Positions 33,910-42,451 of a DNA stretch of 64,000 bases are shown piece after piece; position 1 is the stretch's first letter; every line of letters starts with the position of its first letter. A model generated the notes under the pieces. The model did no database searches, had not been told where the DNA came from, and saw nothing but the letters and a program-made list of their open reading frames with translations. The stretch is from Granulicella aggregans (GTDB lineage Bacteria > Acidobacteriota > Terriglobia > Terriglobales > Acidobacteriaceae). The stretch lies in NCBI RefSeq assembly GCF_014203275.1, contig NZ_JACHIP010000005.1, positions 124,001 through 188,000 of the forward strand, given 5' to 3'. A program made the position numbers and the translations under genes.

Positions 33910-34641
33910 ATGCCCGTTGAGTCTGCGGAACAGCCCTGCGAAGTCGAAGTAAAACAGCCTCCGCTGCCTGCACCGTGGCAGCACACGCTGCTCTTAGCTT
34001 TCGTGCTTGTACTGTGGGCGATCTATGGAGCGCTCCGGGCAAATCTCACGACAAGCCAGATGCCGCAACTCATCAGATACATCTCCACGGGCATCTTGCA
34101 GTGGCTGCTCGTTGGATCAACGATCGCGGGTCTCTATCATCGACGAAGCTTTATCCTCGGTGTCCTTGGCTTGCCGGCGCGTCGAAGGCTCGGTGGAGAT
34201 CTACTGTCTGCTCTTGCGATCCTCGTCTCGGGATGGATCGTAGTCATCGCACTACGCATCGGCCTTAGACACACCTCACTGCATGTCGATTCCGCGAACA
34301 ACGCAGTAAAAGCCTTGCTGCCTAATACACCTCAGGAGATGATTCTCTGGGTCTTCGTCGCGATGACCGCCGGAGTCTGCGAAGAGTTCATCTTTCGCGG
34401 TTACCTTCAGCGGCAGGTGTCTGCATGGTCGGGAAGCGCAGTCGTCGGGATCGCTATTCCCTCGCTGATCTTTGGATGTCTCCATCTCTATCAGGGCATC
34501 GGCAGTGCAATTGGCATCACAGGGCTCGGTCTTGTCTATGCAATCTGTACTGCGCGCATTGGCAACGTAAGGAGCGTGATGATCGCACATGCCAGTCAGG
34601 ACCTGCTAGTCGGACTCATACATTACCTCCGTCATAGCTGA
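33910..34641 (+). CDS. CPBP-family intramembrane metalloprotease (CAAX-like)
   Basis: A 243-residue membrane protein with about seven hydrophobic helices. It has the CPBP/Abi motifs: EEFIFRG (E158, E159, R163), FGCLHLYQG (H192) and HASQDL (H227). Eukaryotic relatives (Rce1) cleave prenylated proteins; bacterial members are linked to bacteriocin self-immunity or signal processing, mostly without known substrates. The first 20 residues form an acidic, Pro-rich cytoplasmic tail. It stands alone here, convergent with the oxidoreductase gene 13 nt away. Confidence 0.88.
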   Translation: MPVESAEQPCEVEVKQPPLPAPWQHTLLLAFVLVLWAIYGALRANLTTSQMPQLIRYISTGILQWLLVGSTIAGLYHRRSFILGVLGLPARRRLGGDLLSALAILVSGWIVVIALRIGLRHTSLHVDSANNAVKALLPNTPQEMILWVFVAMTAGVCEEFIFRGYLQRQVSAWSGSAVVGIAIPSLIFGCLHLYQGIGSAIGITGLGLVYAICTARIGNVRSVMIAHASQDLLVGLIHYLRHS

Positions 34642-34654
34642 GAAACGCGCACCA

Positions 34655-35737
34655 TCACGCAATCGGTGCACCGGCCGCTTTATAGATCCCCTCCATCGCC
34701 ACCAAATCTTTCAGTCCCTCATCCCCGCTCGTCCATGGCTCCGTATTGTTCCGGATGCAATCCGCAAGATGGTCTGCCTCCAACGTGAACTGGTACGGCA
34801 TCACACCCTTGCTCGTCTCATCGACCGCCCCTGTCTTCGTCTCTCCCTTGAACCTCACGCCCTGATACCCATACGCCGGCTCGACACGAAGATGCCCCTC
34901 TGTTCCGTAGATCATCAGGTAGTTGTCGCCCTCGACTCCATACGACGAGCCCGCTGAAGCCAGCACTCCCGAAGCCATCTTCAGGCTGAACTCCACCGAC
35001 TCCTCAACCGATGCGAACCTCGGCCCCGGAAGTTTCGTAGCAACCTGCGCCGCGAAGCTCACCGGCTCTTCTTCCGCGATCCAACGAATGGCATTCAACG
35101 GATAGACCCCCAGATCCATCAGCGATCCTCCGCCGGAGAACTTGCGATCAAGCCGCCACTGCCCTGCCTTGAAGTTGGCGCGGAAGCCGCCCTGGAACTC
35201 CTGTATCTCGCCGATCGCTCCCGATCGCGCAAGCTCCTTCACCCTGAGCCAGATCGGATCATAGTGGACGCGATACGCAATCATCAGTTTCACGTTCGCC
35301 TGCTTGCACGCATCGATCATCGAGCGGCACTCTGCCGATGAGATCGCCATCGGCTTCTCGCACAGTACATGCTTGCCTGCCTTGGCCGCGCGGATCGTGT
35401 ACTCCGCGTGCATGCTGTTCGGAAGTCCGATGTATACCGCATCGATCTCCGGGTTGTGCGCCATCTCATCGAAGGTCTCGTAGTTGTAGATCGACTTGTC
35501 CTGCACGCCGTAGAGAGACTTGTACTTCGGTGTCTTCTCCTGCACGTGTCCGCTGATGAGCCCTGTCACCTTGCACTTCTTGGATTGCGAAACCGACTTC
35601 ATGAAGATGTCGGAGATCTGCCCGAGTCCCACAGCCGCATAACGTACCGGCTGCTGCGGCTGCGCGAACGAAGACATCGCCGACAACGCGGCAGTGGATG
35701 CGGCGACCTTAACAAAGCTGCGACGATTCATGGACAT
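34655..35737 (-). CDS. Tat-exported Gfo/Idh/MocA-family oxidoreductase
   Basis: A 360-residue protein from the ATG at 35737, with GGAG 7 nt upstream. The N-terminus MSMNRRSFVKVAAS followed by a hydrophobic stretch is a twin-arginine signal, so folding with cofactor would precede export. The Rossmann half has VRYAAVGLGQISD and the family EKPMA motif in GKHVLCEKPMAISS; the second half has the GGGSLMDLGVYPLNAIRW segment, with the catalytic DxGxY. It resembles periplasmic glucose-fructose oxidoreductase and sugar dehydrogenases. The sugar substrate is unknown. Confidence 0.9.
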   Translation of the reverse strand: MSMNRRSFVKVAASTAALSAMSSFAQPQQPVRYAAVGLGQISDIFMKSVSQSKKCKVTGLISGHVQEKTPKYKSLYGVQDKSIYNYETFDEMAHNPEIDAVYIGLPNSMHAEYTIRAAKAGKHVLCEKPMAISSAECRSMIDACKQANVKLMIAYRVHYDPIWLRVKELARSGAIGEIQEFQGGFRANFKAGQWRLDRKFSGGGSLMDLGVYPLNAIRWIAEEEPVSFAAQVATKLPGPRFASVEESVEFSLKMASGVLASAGSSYGVEGDNYLMIYGTEGHLRVEPAYGYQGVRFKGETKTGAVDETSKGVMPYQFTLEADHLADCIRNNTEPWTSGDEGLKDLVAMEGIYKAAGAPIA

Positions 35738-35943
35738 GATGGGACTCCGCTGGAGTGACGTGAACTTGTGCTTGATTTGGCGCTGTAAAAATCGATTCAA
35801 TACAAGCGTCTGCCAGCATAGCAAAGCGAGCGATGACGGCGCTCGACGCGAGACGATCTCACCATGGTCCTCTTGCGAGCTCGCAGCAGTTCCACATGAG
35901 CAGTGCCACGCCTAAAAAAAATGTGCCAACGTATCGATTTCTC

Positions 35944-35972
35944 TTGACACTCTTTTTCACGAAATCTATACC
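35944..35972 (+). promoter_or_regulatory. Strong sigma-70-type promoter for the 18-residue peptide
   Basis: TTGACA (35944-35949) matches the -35 consensus in full; after exactly 17 nt, TATACC (35967-35972) matches 4 of 6 of the -10. Transcription would start near 35979, leaving a leader of about 55 nt before the ATG at 36034. Confidence 0.8.
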
Positions 35973-36033
35973 TTCGTTAGCTGCAATGCACGTTGTGCAG
36001 CGCACACGCTTGATCACAGGGAGAACAGGCAAA

Positions 36034-36090
36034 ATGGCAACGAAGAAGGCAGCCAAGAAAGTCGCAAAGAAGGCAGCGAAGAAGAAGTAA
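36034..36090 (+). CDS. 18-residue Lys/Ala-rich histone-H1-like peptide
   Basis: MATKKAAKKVAKKAAKKK, in which ten residues are lysine and six alanine or valine. AGGGAG at 36018-36023 is the ribosome site. A longer in-frame version begins at an ATG at 35986, but that would be almost leaderless relative to the promoter. The peptide has the AKK repeat of histone H1 and of bacterial H1-like proteins and should bind DNA or RNA, or act as a basic structural peptide; this is inference. The unit is closed by its own promoter and terminator, which argues it is real although it is far below usual gene length. Confidence 0.7.
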   Translation: MATKKAAKKVAKKAAKKK

Positions 36091-36107
36091 ACCCAACAGG
36101 CAAACAT

Positions 36108-36140
36108 AATAAGGGGGACGCCGATGGCGTCCCCCTTATT
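36108..36140 (+). terminator. Very strong intrinsic terminator after the Lys/Ala peptide
   Basis: A perfect 15-bp stem (36108-36122 with 36126-36140, core GGGGGACGCC / GGCGTCCCCC) closes on a GAT loop, with TTATT in the right arm and CGTTTAA after it. It lies 17 nt after the stop. Being flanked by AATAA, it may also stop transcription from the opposite strand. Confidence 0.85.
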
Positions 36141-36199
36141 CGTTTAACTCATATCTCGATTACACGCCCATACCGCCAAAAGCCGCATGAACATTGAGT

Positions 36200-37045
36200 T
36201 TACTGCGGAGCGTCCGCTCCTTTGGGTGCGTTCTTGGGCGTCGACAGGTATCCCGACACCTTGTTCTTGTCCAACTGATTCACCACCAACTCGTACAGCA
36301 CCGGAGTCTTGCCCGTGTAGAACTGCACCGGTTCGTCGAGTCCCTTGTCCTTCTTCTCGATGTTGCGGTCGTCGGCGCTTACGTTCATCGTGTAGCGCGA
36401 GTGCTTCTCGTCCACCTTCTTCAACTGCAGCTTGATCGTCGCCAGCAGCGTTGGCTTGCCGCCCTTCTGCAGGGAGAACTCGTAGTAGTTCCGATCGCCC
36501 TTGTGCCTCAGCACTTCGAGCTCGTCGTGGTTCGTCGCAATCAGGCCGCTCATCACACCCTGGTCGCCCATCGTGCGATTGAGCTGTGTCTTTGTTGCTT
36601 CAAGATCGCTCTTCGTTGTGGCGACGTCGGTCTTCACGCCGCCCACGTCCGTCTTCACACTCGCCACATCGTTCGAGACGGCGCCGACCTGCTTCTCGGT
36701 CGCCTGTTGTTGCGCCTGCAGCTTTGCGGCGATGTCGCGCTGCGCCGCCTGCGCAGCCAGAAGACCCTGCGTCTTCAGCTCAATCTGTTTCTGCGTCATG
36801 CCGACACTCTGTCCGAGCGTCTCGGTCGTCGCACGCAGCCGAGCGTTGGTCGTGTCCAGCTTCGCCGAAAGCTCCGTGTTCTGTTGCTGCGCCTCGGACA
36901 GCTTCTGTTGATTCACGTTCACGTTCTTCTGCAGAAAATAGCACCAGCCCAACGCGCCAATGGCGCTCAGGAGCGCAACCGCTACGACGCCTATGAACGC
37001 ACCTGAGACAGACCGTTCCACTTCCACTTCCTTCACGTATTCCAT
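36200..37045 (-). CDS. Membrane-anchored coiled-coil protein of unknown function
   Basis: A 281-residue protein from the ATG at 37045 (MEYVKEVEVERSVSGAFIG). Residues 13-37 are a membrane helix (AFIGVVAVALLSAIGALGWCYFL). Residues 40-190 form a long Gln/Ala/Asp-rich coiled coil with heptad-like repeats, including VASVKTDVGGVKTDVATTKSDLEATKTQL, a run of near 7-residue VKTDVGG units. The C-terminal 100 residues are a beta-rich domain (NYYEFSLQKGGKPTLLATIKLQLKKVDEKHSRYTMNVSADD, VLYELVVNQL). No family is recognised; the layout suggests a periplasmic strut with a sensing or binding head. An ATG at 37090 is an alternative start. Confidence 0.78.
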   Translation of the reverse strand: MEYVKEVEVERSVSGAFIGVVAVALLSAIGALGWCYFLQKNVNVNQQKLSEAQQQNTELSAKLDTTNARLRATTETLGQSVGMTQKQIELKTQGLLAAQAAQRDIAAKLQAQQQATEKQVGAVSNDVASVKTDVGGVKTDVATTKSDLEATKTQLNRTMGDQGVMSGLIATNHDELEVLRHKGDRNYYEFSLQKGGKPTLLATIKLQLKKVDEKHSRYTMNVSADDRNIEKKDKGLDEPVQFYTGKTPVLYELVVNQLDKNKVSGYLSTPKNAPKGADAPQ

Positions 37046-37265
37046 CGCTTCACCCCGAACTTTCGAATGACGAACGTCACTGCCATCCACAACTGAATCT
37101 AACGCTCTCCCATCCTACAGGCGAAGGCCAAACAACCGAGGCGGTAAATTATTCCCTACCGGCTCCGTCGCGCCGCGCGTTTCACACATTTAGACGTAGC
37201 TTCCCTCCCTTCGGCGAGGAGTTTTGAACGGCGCCCAGGACGGCGATGACCTTAGACTTGGAAGT

Positions 37266-38357
37266 ATGACTCAATCGGACATCTGTATCGCCGGCGCTGG
37301 AATTATCGGGCTCTCACTCGCGCTTGAGCTCCGCGCCCGGGGCCTGAGCGTCATTGTCCTCGATTCAGGCGCGCCGATGCAGGAGGCCTCGACCGCAGCC
37401 GCTGGGATGCTGGCTGCGGATGATCCGCATAACCCGCCGGAACTCTTCGCGCTGTCACACTTAAGCCGGTCGCTCTATCCCTCCTTCCTCGACCGCGTTC
37501 GCGACCTAGGCGGCATTGCCGTTCCCTTCCAGACCCACCGCACACTGCAGGCCCTGGCCGGCAACCGTGCATCTACGCTGCCACAAGAACTGCAAACCGA
37601 ACTCCTCGTGAAAGACAGCGATGCCGTCGTCGATCCCGGCTCCGGGTTCACCTTCCTTCGCGAGCACTCCATCGATCCGCGCCAACTTGCTCCCGCGCTT
37701 ATCGAAGCCATTGCCTCCACATCGATCCGGACTCTCTACAATTCTCCCGTCATCACAACCGGCTACGGCGCGGGACGAGTCACCGTTCGTACTTCTGCCA
37801 CGACGATTCAGGCGGACCACTTCGTCGACTGCACGGGCGCGTGGGCCGGTTCCAGCGAAACCGACACGGCATTCCTCGCCATACCGATCAAAGGCCAGAT
37901 GCTTGCGCTCACTCTGCCAGCCGATTTGCAGCTAAAGACCACGCTCCGCGCCGCAGACATCTATATCGTCCCGCGCACACTCGGGCCCGGTAAGGGTCGC
38001 GCCATCGTTGGGGCGACCGTTGAAGATGCAGGCTTCGATAAAACAGTTGAACCGGCAGCGATCGAATCGCTCCGCCAGCGCGCGATCTCCCTCGTCCCCG
38101 GCCTGGCCCACGCCACCATCGCCGACACGTGGGCAGGACTTCGCCCCGGAACCCCGGACCGCCTTCCGATCATTGGGCCACATCCCACGCGGTCGCATCA
38201 CTGGTTCGCCACGGGCCACTATCGCAACGGCATCCTGTTAGCGCCTGCTACCGCCCGAGTTATGGCGGACCTTATCCTTGGCCAATCACCGACAGCCTCG
38301 CTCGAGTCCTTTTCTCCATCGCGGTACACACTCTCCTTAGCGATCGGCGTCCAATGA
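37266..38357 (+). CDS. thiO: FAD-dependent glycine/D-amino-acid oxidase (ThiO-like)
   Basis: A 363-residue DAO-family flavoenzyme from the ATG at 37266. ICIAGAGIIGLSLALELRARGLSVIVLD is the FAD dinucleotide fold; EASTAAAGMLAADD is the ThiO-type second signature. PIKGQMLAL, the substrate-face strand, and TWAGLRPGTPDRLPIIG with GHYRNGILLAP close the FAD site as in ThiO of Bacillus. ThiO oxidises glycine to the imine for thiazole synthesis. No other thi genes are nearby, so a general D-amino-acid or glycine oxidase role is also possible. No terminator separates it from gltA (111 nt). Confidence 0.85.
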   Translation: MTQSDICIAGAGIIGLSLALELRARGLSVIVLDSGAPMQEASTAAAGMLAADDPHNPPELFALSHLSRSLYPSFLDRVRDLGGIAVPFQTHRTLQALAGNRASTLPQELQTELLVKDSDAVVDPGSGFTFLREHSIDPRQLAPALIEAIASTSIRTLYNSPVITTGYGAGRVTVRTSATTIQADHFVDCTGAWAGSSETDTAFLAIPIKGQMLALTLPADLQLKTTLRAADIYIVPRTLGPGKGRAIVGATVEDAGFDKTVEPAAIESLRQRAISLVPGLAHATIADTWAGLRPGTPDRLPIIGPHPTRSHHWFATGHYRNGILLAPATARVMADLILGQSPTASLESFSPSRYTLSLAIGVQ

Positions 38358-38468
38358 AGAGACAGACCGAAATCGCACAGCCGCACCGATATTCGCGCAC
38401 AGCTTAGACAACGCTTTCTCCGCTGCGCTACCCTGAATTACTTCATCTTCCGATAGGAGAGAGATCGA

Positions 38469-39605
38469 ATGTCCACCACTGTTGCACCCAAGGGTCTCGA
38501 AGGCATCGTCGCCACGACCTCGTCGATCTGTTACATCGACGGCGAAGCCGGCGTCCTCTCCTACCGCGGCATCGATATCCACGAGCTCGCCGGCCATTCA
38601 ACCTTCGAGGAGACCACTTATCTCCTCTGGTTTGGCAAGCTCCCCACCGCGGATGAACTCGCTTCTTTCTCCGCAGAGCTTGCCGCCGCTCGTGTGCTTC
38701 CCGAAAAGGTGGTCGAACTTCTTCATACAGTTCCGGCGGATGCTACGCCAATGCAGGTCCTCCGTACCGCCGTCTCACTGCTCAGCATCTACGATGCCGA
38801 CGAACCCAGCAGCACACACGACGCAAATGTCCGCAAGGCATACCGACTGACCTCGCAGATCGCGATGCTTGTCGCCACCTTCGACCGAATCCGCAAGGGA
38901 AAGTCCATCGTCGAAGCCGACCTCACGCTCTCGCACGCCGCCAACTTCCTCTGGATGCTAAACGGCGAGAAGCCCTCGGAGACCGCGACCCGCGCCTTCG
39001 ACATCGCGCTCATTCTGCACGCCGACCACGAACTTAACGCCAGCACTTTCGCCGCACGCGTCATCGCGGCCACCCTCGCCGACATTCACTCCGCCATCAC
39101 CGGCGCGATCGGGGCGCTCAGCGGCCCTCTGCATGGCGGCGCGAATGAGGCCACCATGCGCCTGCTCTACGCCATCGAAAAAGCCGGTGCCGATCCCGTC
39201 GAGTACGTCCGCGACATGCTCGCCGCTAAGAAGAAGATCTCCGGCTTCGGCCACCGTGTTTATCACACGGAAGATCCTCGAGCGACCCACCTCCGCCGCA
39301 TGTCTGAGGAGTTGGGCAAGGCCGCAGGCAATACGAAGTGGTTCGACATGTCGAAGAAGATCGAGGGCTACATCAAGTCCGAAAAGAAGCTCAACGCCAA
39401 CGTCGACTTCTACTCCGCCTCCACCTACACCACTCTCGGCATCGACATCGACCTCTTCACGCCGATCTTCGCCGTAAGCCGCATCTCCGGCTGGGCCGCC
39501 CACGTGATCGAGCAGCACGACGACAACCGCCTTATCCGCCCCCGCGCCGATTATCTTGGGCCTGCGTATCCCGCACCATACATTCCTCTAGCCGACAGAG
39601 CGTAA
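38469..39605 (+). CDS. gltA: Citrate synthase
   Basis: Citrate synthase condenses acetyl-CoA and oxaloacetate at the entry to the TCA cycle. The 378-residue length is the smaller dimeric type seen in Gram-positives and archaea, not the hexameric enterobacterial one. LSYRGIDIHELA, ALILHADHELNASTF (catalytic His), GPLHGGANE (second His) and KKISGFGHRVYHTEDPRATHL, and NVDFYSASTY (catalytic Asp) are all in place. AGGAGAGA precedes the ATG. A 2-methylcitrate synthase is the main alternative; no prp genes are nearby. Confidence 0.92.
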   Translation: MSTTVAPKGLEGIVATTSSICYIDGEAGVLSYRGIDIHELAGHSTFEETTYLLWFGKLPTADELASFSAELAAARVLPEKVVELLHTVPADATPMQVLRTAVSLLSIYDADEPSSTHDANVRKAYRLTSQIAMLVATFDRIRKGKSIVEADLTLSHAANFLWMLNGEKPSETATRAFDIALILHADHELNASTFAARVIAATLADIHSAITGAIGALSGPLHGGANEATMRLLYAIEKAGADPVEYVRDMLAAKKKISGFGHRVYHTEDPRATHLRRMSEELGKAAGNTKWFDMSKKIEGYIKSEKKLNANVDFYSASTYTTLGIDIDLFTPIFAVSRISGWAAHVIEQHDDNRLIRPRADYLGPAYPAPYIPLADRA

Positions 39606-39651
39606 GTCAGACCGCTTCAATAAGAAGCGTCGTCTCGACCGAGCCGCGTGA

Positions 39652-39671
39652 GCGGGGATTCCCCGCATTTT
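39652..39671 (+). terminator. Intrinsic terminator after gltA
   Basis: GCGGGG (39652-39657) and CCCCGC (39661-39666) form a perfect 6-bp stem with an ATT loop, followed by ATTTTG. It is 46 nt past the gltA stop. A second, weaker CGCTTC-AATAA-GAAGCG hairpin precedes it at 39613-39629. Confidence 0.7.
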
Positions 39672-39683
39672 GCTTTCACGCGC

Positions 39684-39719
39684 ACAAAAGCCCGTCATTC
39701 GAACCAGAATGACGGGCTT
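39684..39719 (-). terminator. Probable terminator of the DinB-like gene
   Basis: A perfect 13-bp stem (39688-39700 with 39707-39719; AAGCCCGTCATTC arm) has a 6-nt loop. On the minus strand the hairpin ends in TTTTGTG. It lies 45 nt downstream of the DinB-like stop at 39765. Confidence 0.7.
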
Positions 39720-39764
39720 CGTACAAGCTTGATACTTCTCACCGATCCTGGAAGATTCGGTCCG

Positions 39765-40370
39765 CTACTTCGCACTGGCCGGGGGCACAATCCCGTTCAT
39801 GCGCAGGTACTCGCAAAGCTGCCCGTAGTGGTCGAAGCCGTGCGCAATCAAGCCGCCCGCCAGACTGGCGCGCGTCCCGGTTCCGCGTACACTTTCGAAC
39901 GCATTTGCCGGCGTCAGAGTCCCAATTGCCTTATGCGCAAACGCGAAGGAAGCCTCCAGTGCCGCCACGATCTTTTCCTTTCCCTTCAGGGTCTCCATCG
40001 CCTTCGTATCGACGTCGGGCTTGGTTCCGCTGAGCGCGCTCCCGTAGTAATAGTTGGCCTCGGCAATATGCAGCACCATCGCCCCGAACGTCCGCACGCC
40101 CGTGTACTCCGTCTTCTGCCCGGGCACAAAGATCGCCGCGCTCGGAGCAAAGTCATACTTATCCGCCGGCATCGCCTTCACGAGCGGCACCAGCTGCTTC
40201 TCGAGACTGCTCAACGCATCGTCGAAGCTCTTCGACGGTGCAACGATTGTTCCTGCTGCAACTTTCGGCGCCGCATCCATCTGTGCGTTCGCCATCACCA
40301 TCTGTCCGCTACAGAGGGCAAGTGCAGCTCCCAATGCCACCTTTGCCATCACGCCTTGCTTCGTCATCAT
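39765..40370 (-). CDS. Exported DinB-family protein
   Basis: A 201-residue protein with a signal peptide (MMTKQGVMAKVALGAALALCSGQMVMANAQ). The domain after it is the DinB/YfiT four-helix bundle: SFDDALSSLEKQLVPLVKAMPADKYDFAP, TFGAMVLHIAEANYYYGSAL with the first His, and LIAHGFDHYGQLCEYLRMNGIVPP with further His residues of the metal site. Most DinB proteins are cytoplasmic, acting as metal-dependent thiol transferases; secretion is less common. AGGAG lies 4 nt before the first ATG and 7 nt before the second (40367), so the start could be either. The frame upstream runs antisense to the desulfurase gene and is discounted. Confidence 0.85.
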   Translation of the reverse strand: MMTKQGVMAKVALGAALALCSGQMVMANAQMDAAPKVAAGTIVAPSKSFDDALSSLEKQLVPLVKAMPADKYDFAPSAAIFVPGQKTEYTGVRTFGAMVLHIAEANYYYGSALSGTKPDVDTKAMETLKGKEKIVAALEASFAFAHKAIGTLTPANAFESVRGTGTRASLAGGLIAHGFDHYGQLCEYLRMNGIVPPASAK

Positions 40371-40469
40371 CGATCTCCTGAACAGTTTGTGAAACGCCCT
40401 AAGCCTATCAGACCTTCGCGAGCAACCACCGTAAGCAGCCGGCGGTCGCAAACGGCGTAAACTAGAGAT

Positions 40470-41669
40470 ATGCGCCGGATCTACATGGACGCGAACGCCA
40501 CCACGCCTCTGCTCCCCGAGGTCTTTGAGGCGATGCGCCCCTTCTGGATCGAGCACTTCGGCAACGCCAGCTCCATCCATCAGCAGGGCCAGCAGGCACG
40601 CGCCGCAGTCGACCACGCCCGCGACTCGGTCGCCCGCCTGCTCCACTGCCGCACCTCTGAAGTCGTCTTCACCTCCGGGGGCACCGAGAGCGACAACCTC
40701 GCTGTCTTCGGCGTGCTCCAGCCGTACATCACCTCCGGCGAACCTGCCCACCTCATCACCACATCGATCGAGCACCACGCCGTCCTGCACGCTGCCGAGG
40801 CACTCCGAGACCGCGGCATTGAAGTAACCTTTCTCGAATGCACCCCGCAGGGCCTCATCACGCCGGACGCTCTTCGCGCCGGACTGCGACCGCATACCAA
40901 GCTTGTCAGCATCATGCTCGCGAACAACGAGACCGGCGTCGTCCAGCCGATCGCCGAACTCGCCGCGATCGCTCACGCACACGGCGCTCTCTTCCACACC
41001 GACGCGGTCCAGGCAGCAGGCAAGCTGCCCCTTGACCTTTCGAAGACTGGCGAGTTGAAGGATGTCGACCTGCTCTCCATCTCCGGCCACAAGATGTACG
41101 CGCCGCAGGGAACGGGTGTTCTCTTCACTCGTCGCAACGTTCGCCTCTCGCCCATGTTCTTCGGCGGAAGCCACGAGCGCCAACGCCGCCCGGGCACGGA
41201 GAATGTCGCCGGCATCGTAGCGTTAGGCAAGGCTGCCGAGCTCGCACAAACCTGGATGTCGGATGGCGGACCAGATCGTCTCGGGGAACTGCGAGACCGC
41301 CTCGAACAAGGCATCCTTTCCGCGATTGAAGAGTGTGGCGTGAACGGCGCCGGCCTTCCCCGCGCCGTCAACACGTCGAACCTCTACTTCGATCACGTCG
41401 AAGCCGAAGCTCTCGTCATTGCACTCGACCTCAAGGGCCTCGCCGTCAGCGGGGGCTCCGCTTGCCAGTCCGGCGCGACTGAACCCTCGCATGTCCTCAC
41501 CGCCATGGGCCTAAGCCCGGCGCGCGAGAGAGCCAGCGTTCGATTCTCCCTGAGCCGCCTCACGACTGCCGAAGAGGTTGACTACGCCCTCGAGATCATC
41601 CCAACCGCAGTTGACCGCCTGCGTAGCCTGTCACCTACCTGGAAGAGGCCGGTAGCAGCACTCGCCTAG
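40470..41669 (+). CDS. Cysteine desulfurase (NifS/IscS-like)
   Basis: A PLP enzyme that removes sulfur from cysteine for Fe-S clusters and thio-tRNA. The 399-residue protein starts RIYMDANATTPLLPEVFEAM. FTSGGTESDNLAVFG and EHHAVLHAAE precede the cofactor region, SISGHKMYAPQGTGVLF holds the Schiff-base lysine, and the catalytic Cys lies in SGGSACQSGATEPSHVL. The short loop after the Cys is class I-like. No isc/nif genes adjoin; mnmA, which needs this sulfur, is about 6 kb away. It overlaps the convergent nucleotidyltransferase stop by 4 nt. Confidence 0.93.
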   Translation: MRRIYMDANATTPLLPEVFEAMRPFWIEHFGNASSIHQQGQQARAAVDHARDSVARLLHCRTSEVVFTSGGTESDNLAVFGVLQPYITSGEPAHLITTSIEHHAVLHAAEALRDRGIEVTFLECTPQGLITPDALRAGLRPHTKLVSIMLANNETGVVQPIAELAAIAHAHGALFHTDAVQAAGKLPLDLSKTGELKDVDLLSISGHKMYAPQGTGVLFTRRNVRLSPMFFGGSHERQRRPGTENVAGIVALGKAAELAQTWMSDGGPDRLGELRDRLEQGILSAIEECGVNGAGLPRAVNTSNLYFDHVEAEALVIALDLKGLAVSGGSACQSGATEPSHVLTAMGLSPARERASVRFSLSRLTTAEEVDYALEIIPTAVDRLRSLSPTWKRPVAALA

Positions 41670-42445
41670 CTCTGATTCCAGAACGAGAGATGAACCCTGG
41701 CAACAAGGGCAGAGATCTCTTGCTCATCAATCCAATCAGGCAGAAAGCTTGAAGCAGCTGCAGTTTCAGCATCGAGCTTTGCCCGCTCCGACTCAGCCAG
41801 AAAGCGTTCCAGCGTCCAGCTTCCGCCTCGGAGATCGATCAATACCTCTCTCTCCGGTCGCGGCAAAGTAATCGTGCCCTCCTGCATCAACTCACGGCAC
41901 TCGAACAATAGCCGCAGCGTGTGCATCGCCGCTTTGGTGTCGTACCCGAACGCACCTTCATACTCAGGCCGTGTGCCCTTCGCACCCTTGCCTTTTTCTC
42001 CTGAAATTCGCTTGAGCTGATTCTCCGCGAATCCAAGAAACTGGACGGCGGATCGCTTCGAGAGAAACAATTGCTTCTGATCCTGGATCAACGACCAGAC
42101 AGGTGCACTCGCGGCAGTCGCAGCTGCAAATAGGAAGTGGAGTGCCGTTGCATTTCCCTTTGCCGCCATCGCCGCCCACTTGCTCAGCGAATAGAGTGTC
42201 AGGTCGACGTCGTCCGGCCCATTCCGCCGATCATCGCTCGCCGTCGACCAAACGAAATGCTCCTGTGGATTCAGTCCGAGAACATCTTCAGGCTCGCCAA
42301 TGAACACGCCATAGAGATCGAGATCATCGGTCGCACCAACCTTAGCCCCGTGCAACTCCGACCCGCCCACGAAGAGGTGAATGACAGAATCTACCGGACC
42401 GAATCCCGAGCGCTCAATCTGCGCCAGATGAGGAGAAGTCAACAT
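41666..42445 (-). CDS. Predicted nucleotidyltransferase (RlaP/pol-beta-like)
   Basis: A 259-residue protein. LFVGGSELHGAKVGATDDLDLYGVFI matches the pol-beta/RlaP type signature G-S-x-x-x-G-x-x-x-x-S-D-x-D, with D-D-L-D as metal ligands. DDVDLTLYSLSKWAAMAAKGNATALHFLFA is the adjoining helical part of the same family. These proteins are often called predicted nucleotidyltransferases; some partner RNA ligation (RlaP), most have no known role. It starts 6 nt after the KimA-like transporter stop, so they share a transcript and possibly a role in nucleotide-linked signalling, a guess only. Confidence 0.82.
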   Translation of the reverse strand: MLTSPHLAQIERSGFGPVDSVIHLFVGGSELHGAKVGATDDLDLYGVFIGEPEDVLGLNPQEHFVWSTASDDRRNGPDDVDLTLYSLSKWAAMAAKGNATALHFLFAAATAASAPVWSLIQDQKQLFLSKRSAVQFLGFAENQLKRISGEKGKGAKGTRPEYEGAFGYDTKAAMHTLRLLFECRELMQEGTITLPRPEREVLIDLRGGSWTLERFLAESERAKLDAETAAASSFLPDWIDEQEISALVARVHLSFWNQS

Positions 42446-42451
42446 CTACGT

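Noticed and set aside
36141..36199. Possible GroEL-like C-terminal remnant (AAFGGMGV then stop on the minus strand)
   Set aside because: Only eight codons, with no homology upstream; more likely chance in the GC-rich gap after the terminator.
40371..41183. Upstream in-frame extension of the DinB-like gene
   Set aside because: It lies antisense to cysteine desulfurase; the AGGAG site and signal peptide fix the start at 40370 or 40367.
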